Origin: Streptomyces sp. HM190
GTDB lineage: Bacteria; Actinomycetota; Actinomycetes; Streptomycetales; Streptomycetaceae
Direction: 5' to 3'
DNA: 64,000 bases
Assembly: GCF_009857135.1 (NCBI RefSeq)
Contig: NZ_CP047318.1
Location: 7,378,001-7,442,000 of the forward strand
How positions within the stretch are numbered: the first letter of the stretch is position 1; every line of letters starts with the position of its first letter. This document shows positions 50,814-59,716 of this stretch, piece by piece. The position numbers were made by a program, and so were the translations under genes. Under the pieces are notes generated by a model. The model did no database searches. It saw only the letters and a program-made list of their open reading frames with translations, and was not told the origin of the DNA.

Positions 50814-51842
50814 ATGGGACACCCCTACACGATCCGTGAGATCGCCCGTCAGGCCGGGCTGAGCCTGGCCACGGTCGACCGGGTCCTCAACGGCCGCGGC
50901 GGGGTGCGGGAGAGTACCGCCCGCGAGGTCGAGCAGGCGATCAAGGACCTGGACCGGCAGCGGACCCAGGTGCGCATCGGCGGCCGTACGTTCATGGTCG
51001 ACATCGTGATGCAGTCGCCGGACCGGTTCTCCACGGCCGTGCGGGAGGCCCTGGAGGCCGAACTGCCCTCCCTGCACCCGGCGGTCGTCCGCTCCCGCTT
51101 CCACTTCCGGGAGACCGGGCCGGCCGCCGAGATGGTGCGGATGCTCGACCGGATCGGGCGGCGCGGCTCGCAGGGCGTGATCCTCAAGGCCCCCGACGTG
51201 CCGGAGGTCACCGCCGCCATCGAGCGGCTGGTCGCGGCCGGCGTCCCCGTCGTCACGCTCGCGACGGACCTGCCGAGCAGCCCGCGCAGCGCGTACGTCG
51301 GCATCGACAACCGGGCCGCCGGGGCGACCGCCGCGTATCTGGTCCGGCAGTGGCTCGGCGACCGGCCCGGCGCCGTCCTGGTGACGATCAGCCGGGGCTT
51401 CTACCGCAACGAGGAGGAGCGCGAGATGGGGTTCCGGGCGGCGATGCGGGCCGCCGAACCGGCCCGGCGGCTCGTGGAGGTCACCGACAGCGACGGCCTC
51501 GACGCCACCCAGCGGGACCTGGTCCGGGGCGCGCTGGAGCGGGAGCCGGACCTGGCCGCGGTCTACTCGATCGGCGGCGGCAACACCGCGACGCTCGACG
51601 CCTTCGCCGCCGCGGGCCGGGAGCCGCACGTCTTCGTCGCGCACGACCTGGACCACGACAACACCCGGTTGCTGCGGGCCGGCCGGCTGTCCGCGGTGCT
51701 CCACCACGACCTCCGCCAGGACCTGCGCCGCGCCTGCCAGACCATCATGCGCGCCCACCAGGCCCTCCCGGACGAGGGCCCGTCCCTGCCGTCGGCGATC
51801 CAGGTGGTCACCCCGTACAACATGCCGCCCGGAGGTGGATAG
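50814..51842 (+). CDS. LacI-family transcriptional regulator
   Basis: 342 residues. HTH YTIREIARQAGLSLATVDRVLNGRGGV, then a sugar-binding domain of the Peripla_BP_4-like class (VDIVMQSPDRFSTAVREALE, VVTLATDLPSSPRSAYVGID, VFVAHDLDHDNTRLLRAG). This type (DRVLNGRGGVR) is common next to inositol and sugar-acid genes. It is divergent from the PhyH-SDR-IolG-like operon, which it presumably represses. The ATG at 50814 lacks a strong ribosome-binding site; the phased repeats occupy that area. Confidence 0.9.
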   Translation: MGHPYTIREIARQAGLSLATVDRVLNGRGGVRESTAREVEQAIKDLDRQRTQVRIGGRTFMVDIVMQSPDRFSTAVREALEAELPSLHPAVVRSRFHFRETGPAAEMVRMLDRIGRRGSQGVILKAPDVPEVTAAIERLVAAGVPVVTLATDLPSSPRSAYVGIDNRAAGATAAYLVRQWLGDRPGAVLVTISRGFYRNEEEREMGFRAAMRAAEPARRLVEVTDSDGLDATQRDLVRGALEREPDLAAVYSIGGGNTATLDAFAAAGREPHVFVAHDLDHDNTRLLRAGRLSAVLHHDLRQDLRRACQTIMRAHQALPDEGPSLPSAIQVVTPYNMPPGGG

Positions 51843-51860
51843 CCGACGGCGGCGGGGCGT

Positions 51861-51983
51861 TCAGACGCCGGTGCGGAACGTGCGCCGGTAGGCCGGCGGC
51901 GGCACCCCGATCGCCGCGTGCGGGTGCCGGGGCAGGGACGCTCCGGCGGCGAAGCCGACATGGCCGGCGATCTCGTCGGACCG
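51861..51983 (-). pseudogene. C-terminal relic of an AraC-family regulator
   Basis: About 40 codons read RSDEIAGHVGFAAGASLPRH and PPPAYRRTFRTGV before a stop, the end of an AraC/GlxA-type DNA-binding domain (second helix-turn-helix and PxxYRRxF). Upstream in this frame the sequence is not AraC-like, so roughly 280 residues are missing. Confidence 0.75.
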
Positions 51984-52043
51984 GCAGGTCCGTGGAATCT
52001 CGCGGGGGGCGGGCGCCTGCGCCGCGTACGTCACGGGACCGGC

Positions 52044-52665
52044 CACCGCGTCTTCGCCCGCGAGCCGGCGAACATCGACCACGTCGGGGCCGGCGCGCTG
52101 CCGTGGGCCGCGCTCACCGCGTACCAGGCCCACGTGGGCACCGCCGGCGTACGGCCCGGTCAGTCGGGTGCTGATCCACGCGGCCGTCGGGGGAGTGGGC
52201 CATCTCGTCGTGCAGAGCGCCGGGGCCGGGGGCCCGTACGTCATCGGTACGGCCGGCGGCGGCAAGCACGACCTGCCGCGTGAACTGGGCGCCGGCGAGC
52301 CGGTCGACTACCGGACCGCGGACTTCGCCGCGCGGGCGAACGACGTCGACGTGGTCCCGGACACCCTCGGCGGGGACGTCAGCACCCGCTCCCTGGACGT
52401 CCTGCGTCCGGGCGGCACCCTCGTCACGATCGTGCCGACGGGCTTCGAGGACGACGCGGGCAACGCCGCCGAGCCGGGGGTGCGGCTCGCTGTGCTGCTG
52501 GTCGAGGCGGACCGGGCGGGCATGCGGGCCGTCGCCGACCTCGTCGCGGAGGGGAAACTGCGCCTCCACGTCGACGCCGCGTTCCCGCTCGCCGAGGCGG
52601 GCAGGGCACACGTCCTCGGGGAGACCGGCCGGACCACCGGGAGGATCGTCCTCACGGTGCGCTGA
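52044..52665 (+). pseudogene. truncated, frameshifted quinone oxidoreductase (MDR family)
   Basis: Frame 3 from 52044 reads HRVFAREPANIDHVGAGALP and TAYQAHVGTAGVRPGQ. One extra T near 52161 shifts to frame 1, which continues VLIHAAVGGVGHLVVQSAGA (NADPH loop), then DYRTADFAARANDVDVVPDT to a normal C-terminus. The first ~100 residues are absent; the AraC relic on the other strand abuts the break. The 3' half is open from an ATC-led frame only, so it is a relic and not a working gene. Confidence 0.8.
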
Positions 52666-52687
52666 GCCCCGCCGGGCGCACCCGGCG

Positions 52688-53506
52688 TCAGCTCGACACC
52701 AGCTCGGCGTCGCGGCGCTCCGCGCCGGCCCCCACGGTCACGGCCACGGTCACCCGCTCCGGCACGGTCACCGTGGCCGTCGCCGTCCCCCGGCCCTCGC
52801 GGTTGCGGTACAGCCAGGCCACGTCCCGCCCGAACGACCAGACCAGCGAACCCAGCGCCACCGCGACGACCACGAGGTTCGCCGCGTACGGCAGCAGCCC
52901 GGAGGCGGCGACCAGCAGGAACACCCCCTGGATCGCGGCGACCGTCTTGCGGGCCATGCTGTGCGGGAGGGAGCCGTTCAGCCACGGCATGGCCTTGGCT
53001 GCGGCGACGAAGCCGTACCGCATCAGACCGATCAGCAGCACCCACGGGCCGAGCGACATCGACACGTACACGCTCAGCACCAGGATCAGGAACGCGTCGA
53101 CCTCCATGTCGAAGCGGGCACCCAGCGCGGTCGACGTGCCCGTGCGGCGGGCCACCTTGCCGTCGACGCCGTCGAGTATCAGGGCCACGGCGGTCAGACC
53201 CACGAACAGCGAGACGGGCGGCGAACTCTGGAAGGAGTCGGCGACCAGCGCGGTGACCGCGCCCACCAGGACCGCCCGGCCGAGCGTGACCCGGTTCGCG
53301 GGGCCGAAGGAGCGGGGCCGGGTGCGCAGCAGCGCGCGGTTGAGGACCGCCCAGGTGGCGAACGCGAACGCCAGCCCGGTCAGCCAGCCCGCAGGACCCA
53401 GTCCGATCGCCGTGCCCAGGAAGGCGAGGAGCAGCACCTGGGCGCCCGCGCCCACCGCCGTCTCAGAGAGCACCAGCCGGCCGTCGTAAGTGTTGTTCAG
53501 GGCCAC
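52688..53506 (-). CDS. CDP-alcohol phosphatidyltransferase family membrane protein
   Basis: 272 residues with about six membrane segments and the CDP-alcohol phosphotransferase signature DGVDGKVARRTGTSTALGAR followed by FDMEVDAF (the D..D...G..R........G...D...D pattern is complete). It would transfer a phospho-alcohol or diacyl group from a CDP-activated donor. It starts at GTG with GGAAGG upstream and is divergent from the MDR-dehydrogenase gene by 108 bp. Its place beside a glycosyltransferase and flippase-like gene suggests a lipid-linked product in that pathway. Confidence 0.9.
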   Translation of the reverse strand: MALNNTYDGRLVLSETAVGAGAQVLLLAFLGTAIGLGPAGWLTGLAFAFATWAVLNRALLRTRPRSFGPANRVTLGRAVLVGAVTALVADSFQSSPPVSLFVGLTAVALILDGVDGKVARRTGTSTALGARFDMEVDAFLILVLSVYVSMSLGPWVLLIGLMRYGFVAAAKAMPWLNGSLPHSMARKTVAAIQGVFLLVAASGLLPYAANLVVVAVALGSLVWSFGRDVAWLYRNREGRGTATATVTVPERVTVAVTVGAGAERRDAELVSS

Positions 53507-53614
53507 CGCAAACCTTCCGAACGTGTGTGGAAGAGTCGATCACCGCCGCGTACCGTTCCGCGACGTCCACCGCTGCGTACGTGGCGGACCGCCCGACCGT
53601 TCACGGAGACCCCC

Positions 53615-54595
53615 ATGAAACACACAGCCCGCGCCTTCTGGCTCAGCTCCCCGGGACAGGGCGAGATCCGTGACGAGCACCTCGCCGCGCCGGCCGACGG
53701 CGAGGTGCTCGTCCGCACGCTGTACACCGGTGTCAGCCGTGGCACGGAGACCCTCGTGTTCGGCGGTCGCGTTCCCGAGAACCAGCACGCGACCATGCGC
53801 GCGCCCTTCCAGGAGGGAGAGTTCCCGGCACCGGTGAAGTACGGCTACCTCAGCGTCGGCCGGGTCGAGGAAGGGCCGGACGCACTGGTCGGCCGGAACG
53901 TGTTCTGCCTGTATCCGCACCAGAGCCGCTACGTCGTCCCGGCGAGCGCCGTCACCGTCGTGCCGCAGTCCGTCCCCGCGGCCCGCGCCGTCCTCGCCGG
54001 GACCGTCGAGACCGCCGTCAACGCCCTGTGGGACGCCCGGCCCCTCATCGGCGACCGGATCGCCGTCGTCGGCGGCGGCATGGTCGGCTGCTCGGTCGCC
54101 GCCCTCCTCGCCCGCCACCCCGGCGTACGGGTCCAGCTCGTCGACGCCGACCCCGCGCGCGCCGACACCGCCCGCGCTCTCGGCGTGGACTTCGCGCTGC
54201 CCGGCGACGCGCTCGGGGAGTGCGACCTCGTCGTGCACGCCAGCGCCAGCGAGCAGGGCCTCGTCACCTCGCTCGGCCTGCTCGCCGCCGAGGGCACCGT
54301 CGTCGAACTGAGCTGGTACGGCGACCGGCGGATCGCCCTGCCGCTCGGCGAGGCGTTCCACTCGCGCCGGCTCACGATCCGCAGCAGCCAGGTCGGCACC
54401 GTCTCGCCGGCCGCACGCCCCGGCCGCACCTACGCCGACCGGCTGGCGCTCGCCCTCGAACTCCTCGCCGACGCGCGCTTCGACGCGCTCGTCACGGGGG
54501 AGTGTGCCTTCGACGAACTCCCGGACGTGCTGCCGAGGCTCGCGAGCGGGGAGCTGCCGGGGCTCTGCCATCGGGTACGGTACGCCGCCGAGTGA
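53615..54595 (+). CDS. zinc-type alcohol dehydrogenase-like (MDR) protein
   Basis: 326 residues of the medium-chain dehydrogenase family. The GroES-like part has TLYTGVSRGTETLVFGG and KYGYLSVGRVEEG; the Rossmann loop is RIAVVGGGMVGCSVAALLAR. The catalytic zinc Cys of standard ADHs is replaced (TGVSRGTE), and no structural four-Cys lobe is present, so it is a zinc-free reductase/dehydrogenase like those in bacteriochlorophyll or cyclitol pathways. It starts the + strand run into the PTPS-like, glycosyltransferase, methyltransferase and flippase genes. Confidence 0.88.
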   Translation: MKHTARAFWLSSPGQGEIRDEHLAAPADGEVLVRTLYTGVSRGTETLVFGGRVPENQHATMRAPFQEGEFPAPVKYGYLSVGRVEEGPDALVGRNVFCLYPHQSRYVVPASAVTVVPQSVPAARAVLAGTVETAVNALWDARPLIGDRIAVVGGGMVGCSVAALLARHPGVRVQLVDADPARADTARALGVDFALPGDALGECDLVVHASASEQGLVTSLGLLAAEGTVVELSWYGDRRIALPLGEAFHSRRLTIRSSQVGTVSPAARPGRTYADRLALALELLADARFDALVTGECAFDELPDVLPRLASGELPGLCHRVRYAAE

Positions 54596-54761
54596 CCCGC
54601 CGACCGGTCGGCGCACCCGCCCCACCCGTCCCTGAACTGCCCCGACGGAACGCTGACCTCCAAGAAAACGCAAAACTCGGCTGAACAACGGGTAGGGAGC
54701 AGCCGTACTACACGGCATGCCCCGGCCCGGGGGCAGACGTACCGCACTGGAGGGTCGTCCG

Positions 54762-55160
54762 TTGTTCAGCATCACCGTCCGCGATCACATCATGATCGCC
54801 CACAGCTTCCGCGGGGACGTCTTCGGACCCGCGCAGCGCCTGCACGGCGCCACCTTCCTCGTGGACGCCACCTTCCGGCGCGCCGAGCTGGACGACGACA
54901 ACATCGTCGTAGACATCGGGCTGGCCACGCAGGAGCTGGGTGCCGTGGTGAGCGAGTTGAACTACCGCAACCTCGACAACGAGCCCGACTTCGCGAACAC
55001 CAACACCTCGACGGAGTTCCTCGCCAAGGTGATCGCGGACCGGCTCGCCGCCCGGATCCACAAGGGTGCCCTGGGCGAGAACGCCAAGGGCATCGCGGGC
55101 ATCACGGTCACCCTGCACGAATCCCACATCGCCTGGGCGAGTTACGAGCGTGCCCTGTGA
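54762..55160 (+). CDS. 6-pyruvoyl-tetrahydropterin synthase homologue lacking zinc/catalytic residues
   Basis: 132-residue T-fold protein. I chose the TTG at 54762 because GGAGGG lies seven bases upstream. The PTPS/QueD zinc site (an N-terminal His plus HGH) is eroded: MIAHSFRGD keeps a His, but the second motif reads LHGATF, so HGH is HGA, and the catalytic Cys before it is missing (GPAQRLHG). The pterin-anchoring Glu remains in TVTLHESHIAWASYE. From memory the S. coelicolor homologue SCO6650 was crystallised, lacked zinc and PTPS activity, but kept a pterin-like pocket. Its GTG-start neighbour overlaps its stop. Confidence 0.88.
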   Translation: MFSITVRDHIMIAHSFRGDVFGPAQRLHGATFLVDATFRRAELDDDNIVVDIGLATQELGAVVSELNYRNLDNEPDFANTNTSTEFLAKVIADRLAARIHKGALGENAKGIAGITVTLHESHIAWASYERAL

Positions 55161-56434
55161 CCGACACGACCATCGACCGGGCGGACCTCGGCAACGCCGC
55201 CCAGACGGACGGTGCCGCCCACGCGAACGGTGCCGCCCAGGCAGGCGGTTCCGCCCAGGCAGGCGGGGGAGAGCACGTGAGGCTCGGCTACGTGCCCGTG
55301 CAGAACGCGGCCCTGAAGAACGCCGCGATCGTGCCCATGTCGCTGCGCTCCGTGCACTTCGTGATGCCGGGCGGCGTCGACGACCTGGCCCGCCCCAGCG
55401 GCGGCAACGCCTACGACCGCCGGATCTGCCTGGACCTGCCCGGCTTCGGCTGGCAGGTGCACCGGCACGCGCTGCCCGGCGGCTGGCCCCGCCCCGGTGC
55501 GGAGGCCCGCGCCGAACTCGCCCGCACACTGAGGGAGTTCCCGGACGGCACGGTCGTCCTGCTGGACGGACTCGTCGCCTGCGGGGTCCCCGAGATCATC
55601 CTCCCCGAGGCCGAACGCCTCTGCCTGGCCGTCCTGGTGCATCTGCCGCTCGGCGACGAGACCGGCCTGGAGCCCGACCTGGCCGCCGACCTCGACGCCA
55701 AGGAACGCACGACGCTGCGGGGCGTGTCCGCGGTGATCGCGACCAGCGACTGGGCGGTCCGCCGCTTGGTCTCCCACCACGGCCTCGCCCCCGAGCGGGT
55801 CCATGTCGCCGCCCCCGGCGCCGACATCGCCCCCCTCGCCTCCGGCACCGACGGCGTCTCCCGGCTGCTGTGCGTCGCCGCGGTCACCCCCCGCAAGGGG
55901 CAGCACCGGCTGGTCGAGGCCCTCGCGACGGTCACCGACCTGCCGTGGAGCTGTGTCCTCGTCGGCGGCATCGACCAGGACCCCGAGTACGTCGACCACA
56001 TCCGCGGCCTCATCGCCACGTTCGGCCTGCAGGACCGGCTGCACATCGCCGGACCGCAGGCGGGCGCCGAACTCGACGCCAGCTACGCCTCCGCCGACCT
56101 GATGGTCCTCACCTCGTACGCCGAGACGTACGGCATGGCCGTCACCGAGGCCCTCGCCCGCGGCATCCCCGTGCTGGCCACGGACGTCGGCGGTCTCCCG
56201 GAGGCCGTCGGCCGCGCCCCCGACGGCGGCGTGCCCGGCATCCTCGTCCCGCCGGAGAACCCGGCGGCCATCGCGTCGGAGCTGCGCGGCTGGTTCGGGG
56301 AGGCCGACGTGCGGCGCCGGCTGAAGGCCGCGGCGCGCGGACGCCGCGCCGCGCTCGACGGCTGGGCGACCACGGCCCGCAGCCTGGCCCACGTCCTCGG
56401 ACGTCTGCGCCACGAACCCCGGAGGGCGGCATGA
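55157..56434 (+). CDS. GT4-family glycosyltransferase
   Basis: 425 residues. The C-terminal half is a GT-B nucleotide-sugar domain: LLCVAAVTPRKGQHRLVEAL, ADLMVLTSYAETYGMAVTEA (the GT4 E-x7-E region) and IPVLATDVGGLPEAVG. The N-terminal ~40 residues come from four 18-bp tandem repeats (55193-55264) giving Gly/Ala/Gln-rich hexapeptides. It should attach a sugar to the metabolite or lipid made by this cluster. Translation is coupled (GTGA at 55157) to the PTPS-like gene and (ATGA at 56431) to the methyltransferase. Confidence 0.9.
   Translation: MTDTTIDRADLGNAAQTDGAAHANGAAQAGGSAQAGGGEHVRLGYVPVQNAALKNAAIVPMSLRSVHFVMPGGVDDLARPSGGNAYDRRICLDLPGFGWQVHRHALPGGWPRPGAEARAELARTLREFPDGTVVLLDGLVACGVPEIILPEAERLCLAVLVHLPLGDETGLEPDLAADLDAKERTTLRGVSAVIATSDWAVRRLVSHHGLAPERVHVAAPGADIAPLASGTDGVSRLLCVAAVTPRKGQHRLVEALATVTDLPWSCVLVGGIDQDPEYVDHIRGLIATFGLQDRLHIAGPQAGAELDASYASADLMVLTSYAETYGMAVTEALARGIPVLATDVGGLPEAVGRAPDGGVPGILVPPENPAAIASELRGWFGEADVRRRLKAAARGRRAALDGWATTARSLAHVLGRLRHEPRRAA
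55193..55264 (+). repeat. four 18-bp tandem repeats in the glycosyltransferase gene
   Basis: Units at 55193, 55211, 55229 and 55247 share the core GCCGCCCA or CCGCCCAGGCAGGC and encode variants of G-A-A-Q-A-G. They are in frame, so length changes would alter only the N-terminal extension. Confidence 0.8.
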
Positions 56435-57420
56435 CCACTTCAGCCTCGACGGCCACCACGACGACCGCGTCCACGGGCGCGGCGGGTTCCCGCGGCACGG
56501 GCGCGGGCACGCCGCTCCCCGCGGGCGGGGCGGCGTCCGCCGCGGCGCTCAGCATGGCCGGGCGGGGCGGCGACACCCCGGCGGCCGAGGGGCACCAGTA
56601 CGCCCCGCAGTGGCTGGAGCTGCGGGAGAGCGCCGACGCCGCCGCGCGCGCGGTGGACCTGCTCGACCCGCTGCGGATACGTCTGGCGAACCTGCCCCGC
56701 CGCGCCACCGGCCTGGTCGTCCACGACCTGGGCTGCGGCACCGGCTCGATGGGCCGCTGGCTCGCGCCCCGCCTCGACGGCGCCCAGCAGTGGGTCCTGC
56801 ACGACCAGGACCCCGCCCTGCTGCGGCTGGCCATCGAGCGGGCGCCCCGCGCGGGCGCCGACGGCAGCCCCGTCACGGTCACCACCCGGCGCGGCGACAT
56901 CGGCCGGCTCACGGCGGCCGACCTGGCCGGCGCCTCCCTCGTCACCGCGTCCGCGCTGCTCGACGTCCTCACCCGCGAGGAGATCGACACCCTCGCCGGG
57001 GCCTGCGCGGACGCCGGCGTCCCCGCGCTGCTGACGCTCTCCGTCGTCGGCCGGGCCGACCTCGTACCGGCCCACCCGATGGACCAGGAGATCGCCGAGG
57101 CGTTCAACGCCCACCAGCGCGCGAGCGACCTGCTCGGCCCCGACGCGATCACCGTGGCCTGCGAGGCGTTCGCCCAGCGGGGCGCCACGGTCCGGGTCCA
57201 CCCGAGTCCCTGGCAGCTCGACGAGCGGCACATCGCCCTCACCGAGGAGTGGCTGCGCGGCTGGGTCGGCGCGGCCTGCGAACAGCGCCCCGAACTCACC
57301 GAGCGCGCCGACGCCTACCTCCGCGACCGACTCGCGGCCTGCGCGGCGGGCGAGTTGCGCGTCACCCTCCACCACAGCGACCTGCTGGCCCTGCCCCGGC
57401 CGACGGGCGGCACCTCATGA
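56431..57420 (+). CDS. class I SAM-dependent methyltransferase
   Basis: 329 residues. After a ~50-residue Thr/Ala/Gly-rich leader, the SAM motif I is LVVHDLGCGTGSMGRWLA (~95-112), with acidic motif LHDQDPALLRLA and post-motifs LVTASALLDVLTREE and LLTLSVVGRADLVPA. Substrate type is unknown; the architecture suits a small-molecule O- or C-methyltransferase. It is coupled to the genes on both sides by 4-bp overlaps, so product and stoichiometry probably match the glycosyltransferase. Confidence 0.88.
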   Translation: MTTSASTATTTTASTGAAGSRGTGAGTPLPAGGAASAAALSMAGRGGDTPAAEGHQYAPQWLELRESADAAARAVDLLDPLRIRLANLPRRATGLVVHDLGCGTGSMGRWLAPRLDGAQQWVLHDQDPALLRLAIERAPRAGADGSPVTVTTRRGDIGRLTAADLAGASLVTASALLDVLTREEIDTLAGACADAGVPALLTLSVVGRADLVPAHPMDQEIAEAFNAHQRASDLLGPDAITVACEAFAQRGATVRVHPSPWQLDERHIALTEEWLRGWVGAACEQRPELTERADAYLRDRLAACAAGELRVTLHHSDLLALPRPTGGTS

Positions 57421-58973
57421 CGGCGCCGGCGGACACGCGTGCGCTGCCGGGCGAACGACGGGTCCGCGTACGCCCGAAGGGGGTCCGGGCCCGCGTGCGG
57501 GCGAGCGCCCCGTCCGCGCGGGCGCGCATGCGCGCGACCGCGCCCGTCACGCTCCCGCGCCGGTGGGCGACGACCGAGACGCGGCCCGCCGCGGCACCGG
57601 CCGGCGCCCGCGACGCACACGGGTCCGCCCCGCACTCCGCCCCGGCGGTGCCCCCGACCGTGGTGGCCCCGGCCGCCCGCCGCCCCTCGGCGGGGCCGGT
57701 CCGGGCACCCCGGGCGTCCTCGGCCCCGCTGCCCGGCCCCCCGGCTGTGAGCCGTCCGCCCGCCGAACCGTCCGCCGGGCACCGGACGGCGGCGGCGGAC
57801 GCGGCATCCGGCCGACCGGCACCGCGTCCGCCGCACGGCGACGCCTCGGCCACCGCCGCGGCAGCGGCCTCGCCCGCGGCGGACGACACCACGGCCGATC
57901 CCCGCCCCCGTGCCGCGGGCAAGGTGCTCCGCGCGCTGCGGGCCCACGTCGGCAGCATCGCCGGAACGATCATCCTCGTGGTCGTCGTGTGGCGGCTCGG
58001 CACCGGTGTGTTCGTGGACGGCCTGCGGCGGATCGACGGCGGGACACTGGTCGCGGCCGTCGGTATCGGTGTGCTGACGACCGTGGTCAGCGCCTGGCGC
58101 TGGTGCGCGGTGACGAGGGCGCTGGGCCTGCGGATGCCGCTCGGCCCGGCCGTCGCGGACTACTACCGGGCGCTGTTCCTCAACGCGGCGCTCCCCGGCG
58201 GTGTCCTCGGCGACGTGGACCGGGCCGTCCGGCACGGACAGAGCTCCGGCGACATGGGGCGCGGTGTGCGCGCGGTGGTCATCGAGCGGACGGCGGGTCA
58301 GCTGGTGCTGGCCGCCGTGGGTGTGGCGGTCCTGCTGACCATGCCCTCCCCGGTGCTGGAGCAGACCCGCCGCGCGGCCGGCGTCCTGGCGCTCGTCACC
58401 CTGGGCGCGGTCGCGATCTGGGCGGCGCTGCGGATGGGCCGCGAGCCGCGTCCCGACCGCGGCGGGGCCGGCCGGGTCCGCGCCGCCCTCGTCGAGGCGC
58501 GCGGCGCCCTGCTGAACCGCGACAGCGGCCCGGCGGTGCTCGTCTCCTCCGTGGTGGTGCTGGCCGGGTACGTGGCGATGTTCCTGCTCGCCGCGCGCGT
58601 CGCCGGTTCCCCCGCGGGCCCGGCGGCCCTGGTGCCGCTCGCGCTGCTCGCCCTGATCGCCATGAGCCTGCCGCTGAACGTCGGCGGCTGGGGCCCCCGC
58701 GAGGGCGTCACCGCCTGGTCGTTCGGCGCGGCGGGCCTGGGCGCCTCCCAGGGCCTGACCGTGGCCGTCGTCTACGGCGTGCTCAGCTTCGCGGCGGCGC
58801 TGCCGGGGGCCCTGGTCCTCGTCGGCCGCTGGTACGGCGCGCTGCGGGCCCGCCGTCAGTCCGTGACCACGGAGAAGTACGCCCCGAACGACTCCACGAA
58901 CCCCGCCAGCAGTTCCTTCCCCTTCGCGGCGGACGCCAGCGAAGGACGGCCGATCACACCGGAATCGGTGTAG
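57417..58973 (+). CDS. lysylphosphatidylglycerol synthase-type (flippase-like) membrane protein
   Basis: 518 residues. The first ~170 are a Pro/Ala/Arg-rich cytoplasmic extension; then about eight membrane helices of the LPG_synthase_TM (UPF0104) family start at IAGTIILVVVVWRLGTGVFV, with YYRALFLNAALPGGVLGDVD, IERTAGQLVLAAVGVAVLL and SLPLNVGGWGPREGVTAWSF as family landmarks. Proteins of this family, often beside glycosyltransferases, are thought to flip lipid-linked products. The last ~38 codons run antisense across the 3' end of the creatininase gene (118-bp convergent overlap). Confidence 0.87.
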   Translation: MTAPADTRALPGERRVRVRPKGVRARVRASAPSARARMRATAPVTLPRRWATTETRPAAAPAGARDAHGSAPHSAPAVPPTVVAPAARRPSAGPVRAPRASSAPLPGPPAVSRPPAEPSAGHRTAAADAASGRPAPRPPHGDASATAAAAASPAADDTTADPRPRAAGKVLRALRAHVGSIAGTIILVVVVWRLGTGVFVDGLRRIDGGTLVAAVGIGVLTTVVSAWRWCAVTRALGLRMPLGPAVADYYRALFLNAALPGGVLGDVDRAVRHGQSSGDMGRGVRAVVIERTAGQLVLAAVGVAVLLTMPSPVLEQTRRAAGVLALVTLGAVAIWAALRMGREPRPDRGGAGRVRAALVEARGALLNRDSGPAVLVSSVVVLAGYVAMFLLAARVAGSPAGPAALVPLALLALIAMSLPLNVGGWGPREGVTAWSFGAAGLGASQGLTVAVVYGVLSFAAALPGALVLVGRWYGALRARRQSVTTEKYAPNDSTNPASSSFPFAADASEGRPITPESV

Positions 58974-59638
58974 GCCGACATACCGAGGGAGAGGAGATGA
59001 CGGCGGTCGTCGGCAAGGAAATCCGTGGTCTCGTGACCGGGCTTCACCCATTCCGGATGGCAATGCAGAAGTATGGAGGTCTCAATTTCTCCCGCATGCA
59101 TATCACTGAGCAACGAGGTCTCGACACCCGCCCGTTCACGGGCGGCCTCCCAGTCCTCCATCGCCGGGAAAAGCGCCATTCGATGTCCCGCCGCGGTGGA
59201 TTCCTGGACGACGTTGCCCAGGACGTAATTCCCGCCGTGGCCGTTCACCACGACCAGCGCCTCCACGCCCGACCGGCGCAGCGAGTCGGCGATGTCGCGG
59301 ACCACCGCGTGCAGGGTCGTCGCGGAGATGCTCACTGTGCCCGGCCAGCCGGCGTGCTCGTGCGAACAGGCGATGGTCACCGGCGGCAGCAGGTGCACGG
59401 GGTAGGCGGCGGCTATCTCCCGCGCTATGGCACACGCCACCAGCGTGTCCGTGGCCAGCGGCAGATACGGGCCGTGCTGCTCGAAGCTGCCGACCGGAAG
59501 CACCGCGACCTGCCGTCCGGCCCCCGCGCCGCGCTCGCGCACGTCCGCGGTGGTGTCGGCGGGCAGCAGACCGTATACCGTCGGCTGCTGTCCCCGTCCC
59601 TCCTGCCGCGCACCGGACTCCGCTCCCGAACCGCTCAT
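58856..59638 (-). CDS. creatininase-family hydrolase (candidate formamidopyrimidine deformylase)
   Basis: 260 residues of the creatinine amidohydrolase superfamily with all metal positions: LPVGSFEQHGPYLPLATD (Glu, His, Asp), SHEHAGWPGT, VVNGHGGNYVLGN (His) and DMHAGEIETS (Glu). Two enzyme types share this fold: MftE-like peptidases and archaeal ArfB, which removes formate from the formamidopyrimidine made from GTP. It is divergent from a GTP cyclohydrolase II with the substitution that yields that same intermediate, so ArfB-like deformylation is the best reading. Function is inferred, not shown. Confidence 0.88.
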   Translation of the reverse strand: MSGSGAESGARQEGRGQQPTVYGLLPADTTADVRERGAGAGRQVAVLPVGSFEQHGPYLPLATDTLVACAIAREIAAAYPVHLLPPVTIACSHEHAGWPGTVSISATTLHAVVRDIADSLRRSGVEALVVVNGHGGNYVLGNVVQESTAAGHRMALFPAMEDWEAARERAGVETSLLSDMHAGEIETSILLHCHPEWVKPGHETTDFLADDRRHLLSLGMSAYTDSGVIGRPSLASAAKGKELLAGFVESFGAYFSVVTD

Positions 59639-59716
59639 CTTTTCCCGGCCTTTCGTCTCTGCTGATGCTCCGTCATTTTCGCATGACGTCAGGACTCACC
59701 AGATAGGAACCAGATC

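Noticed and set aside
52168..52665. Intact 165-residue reductase starting at 52168
   Set aside because: The start codon needed lies inside the NADP-binding domain, has no ribosome-binding site, and the missing N-terminus is visible upstream in another frame.
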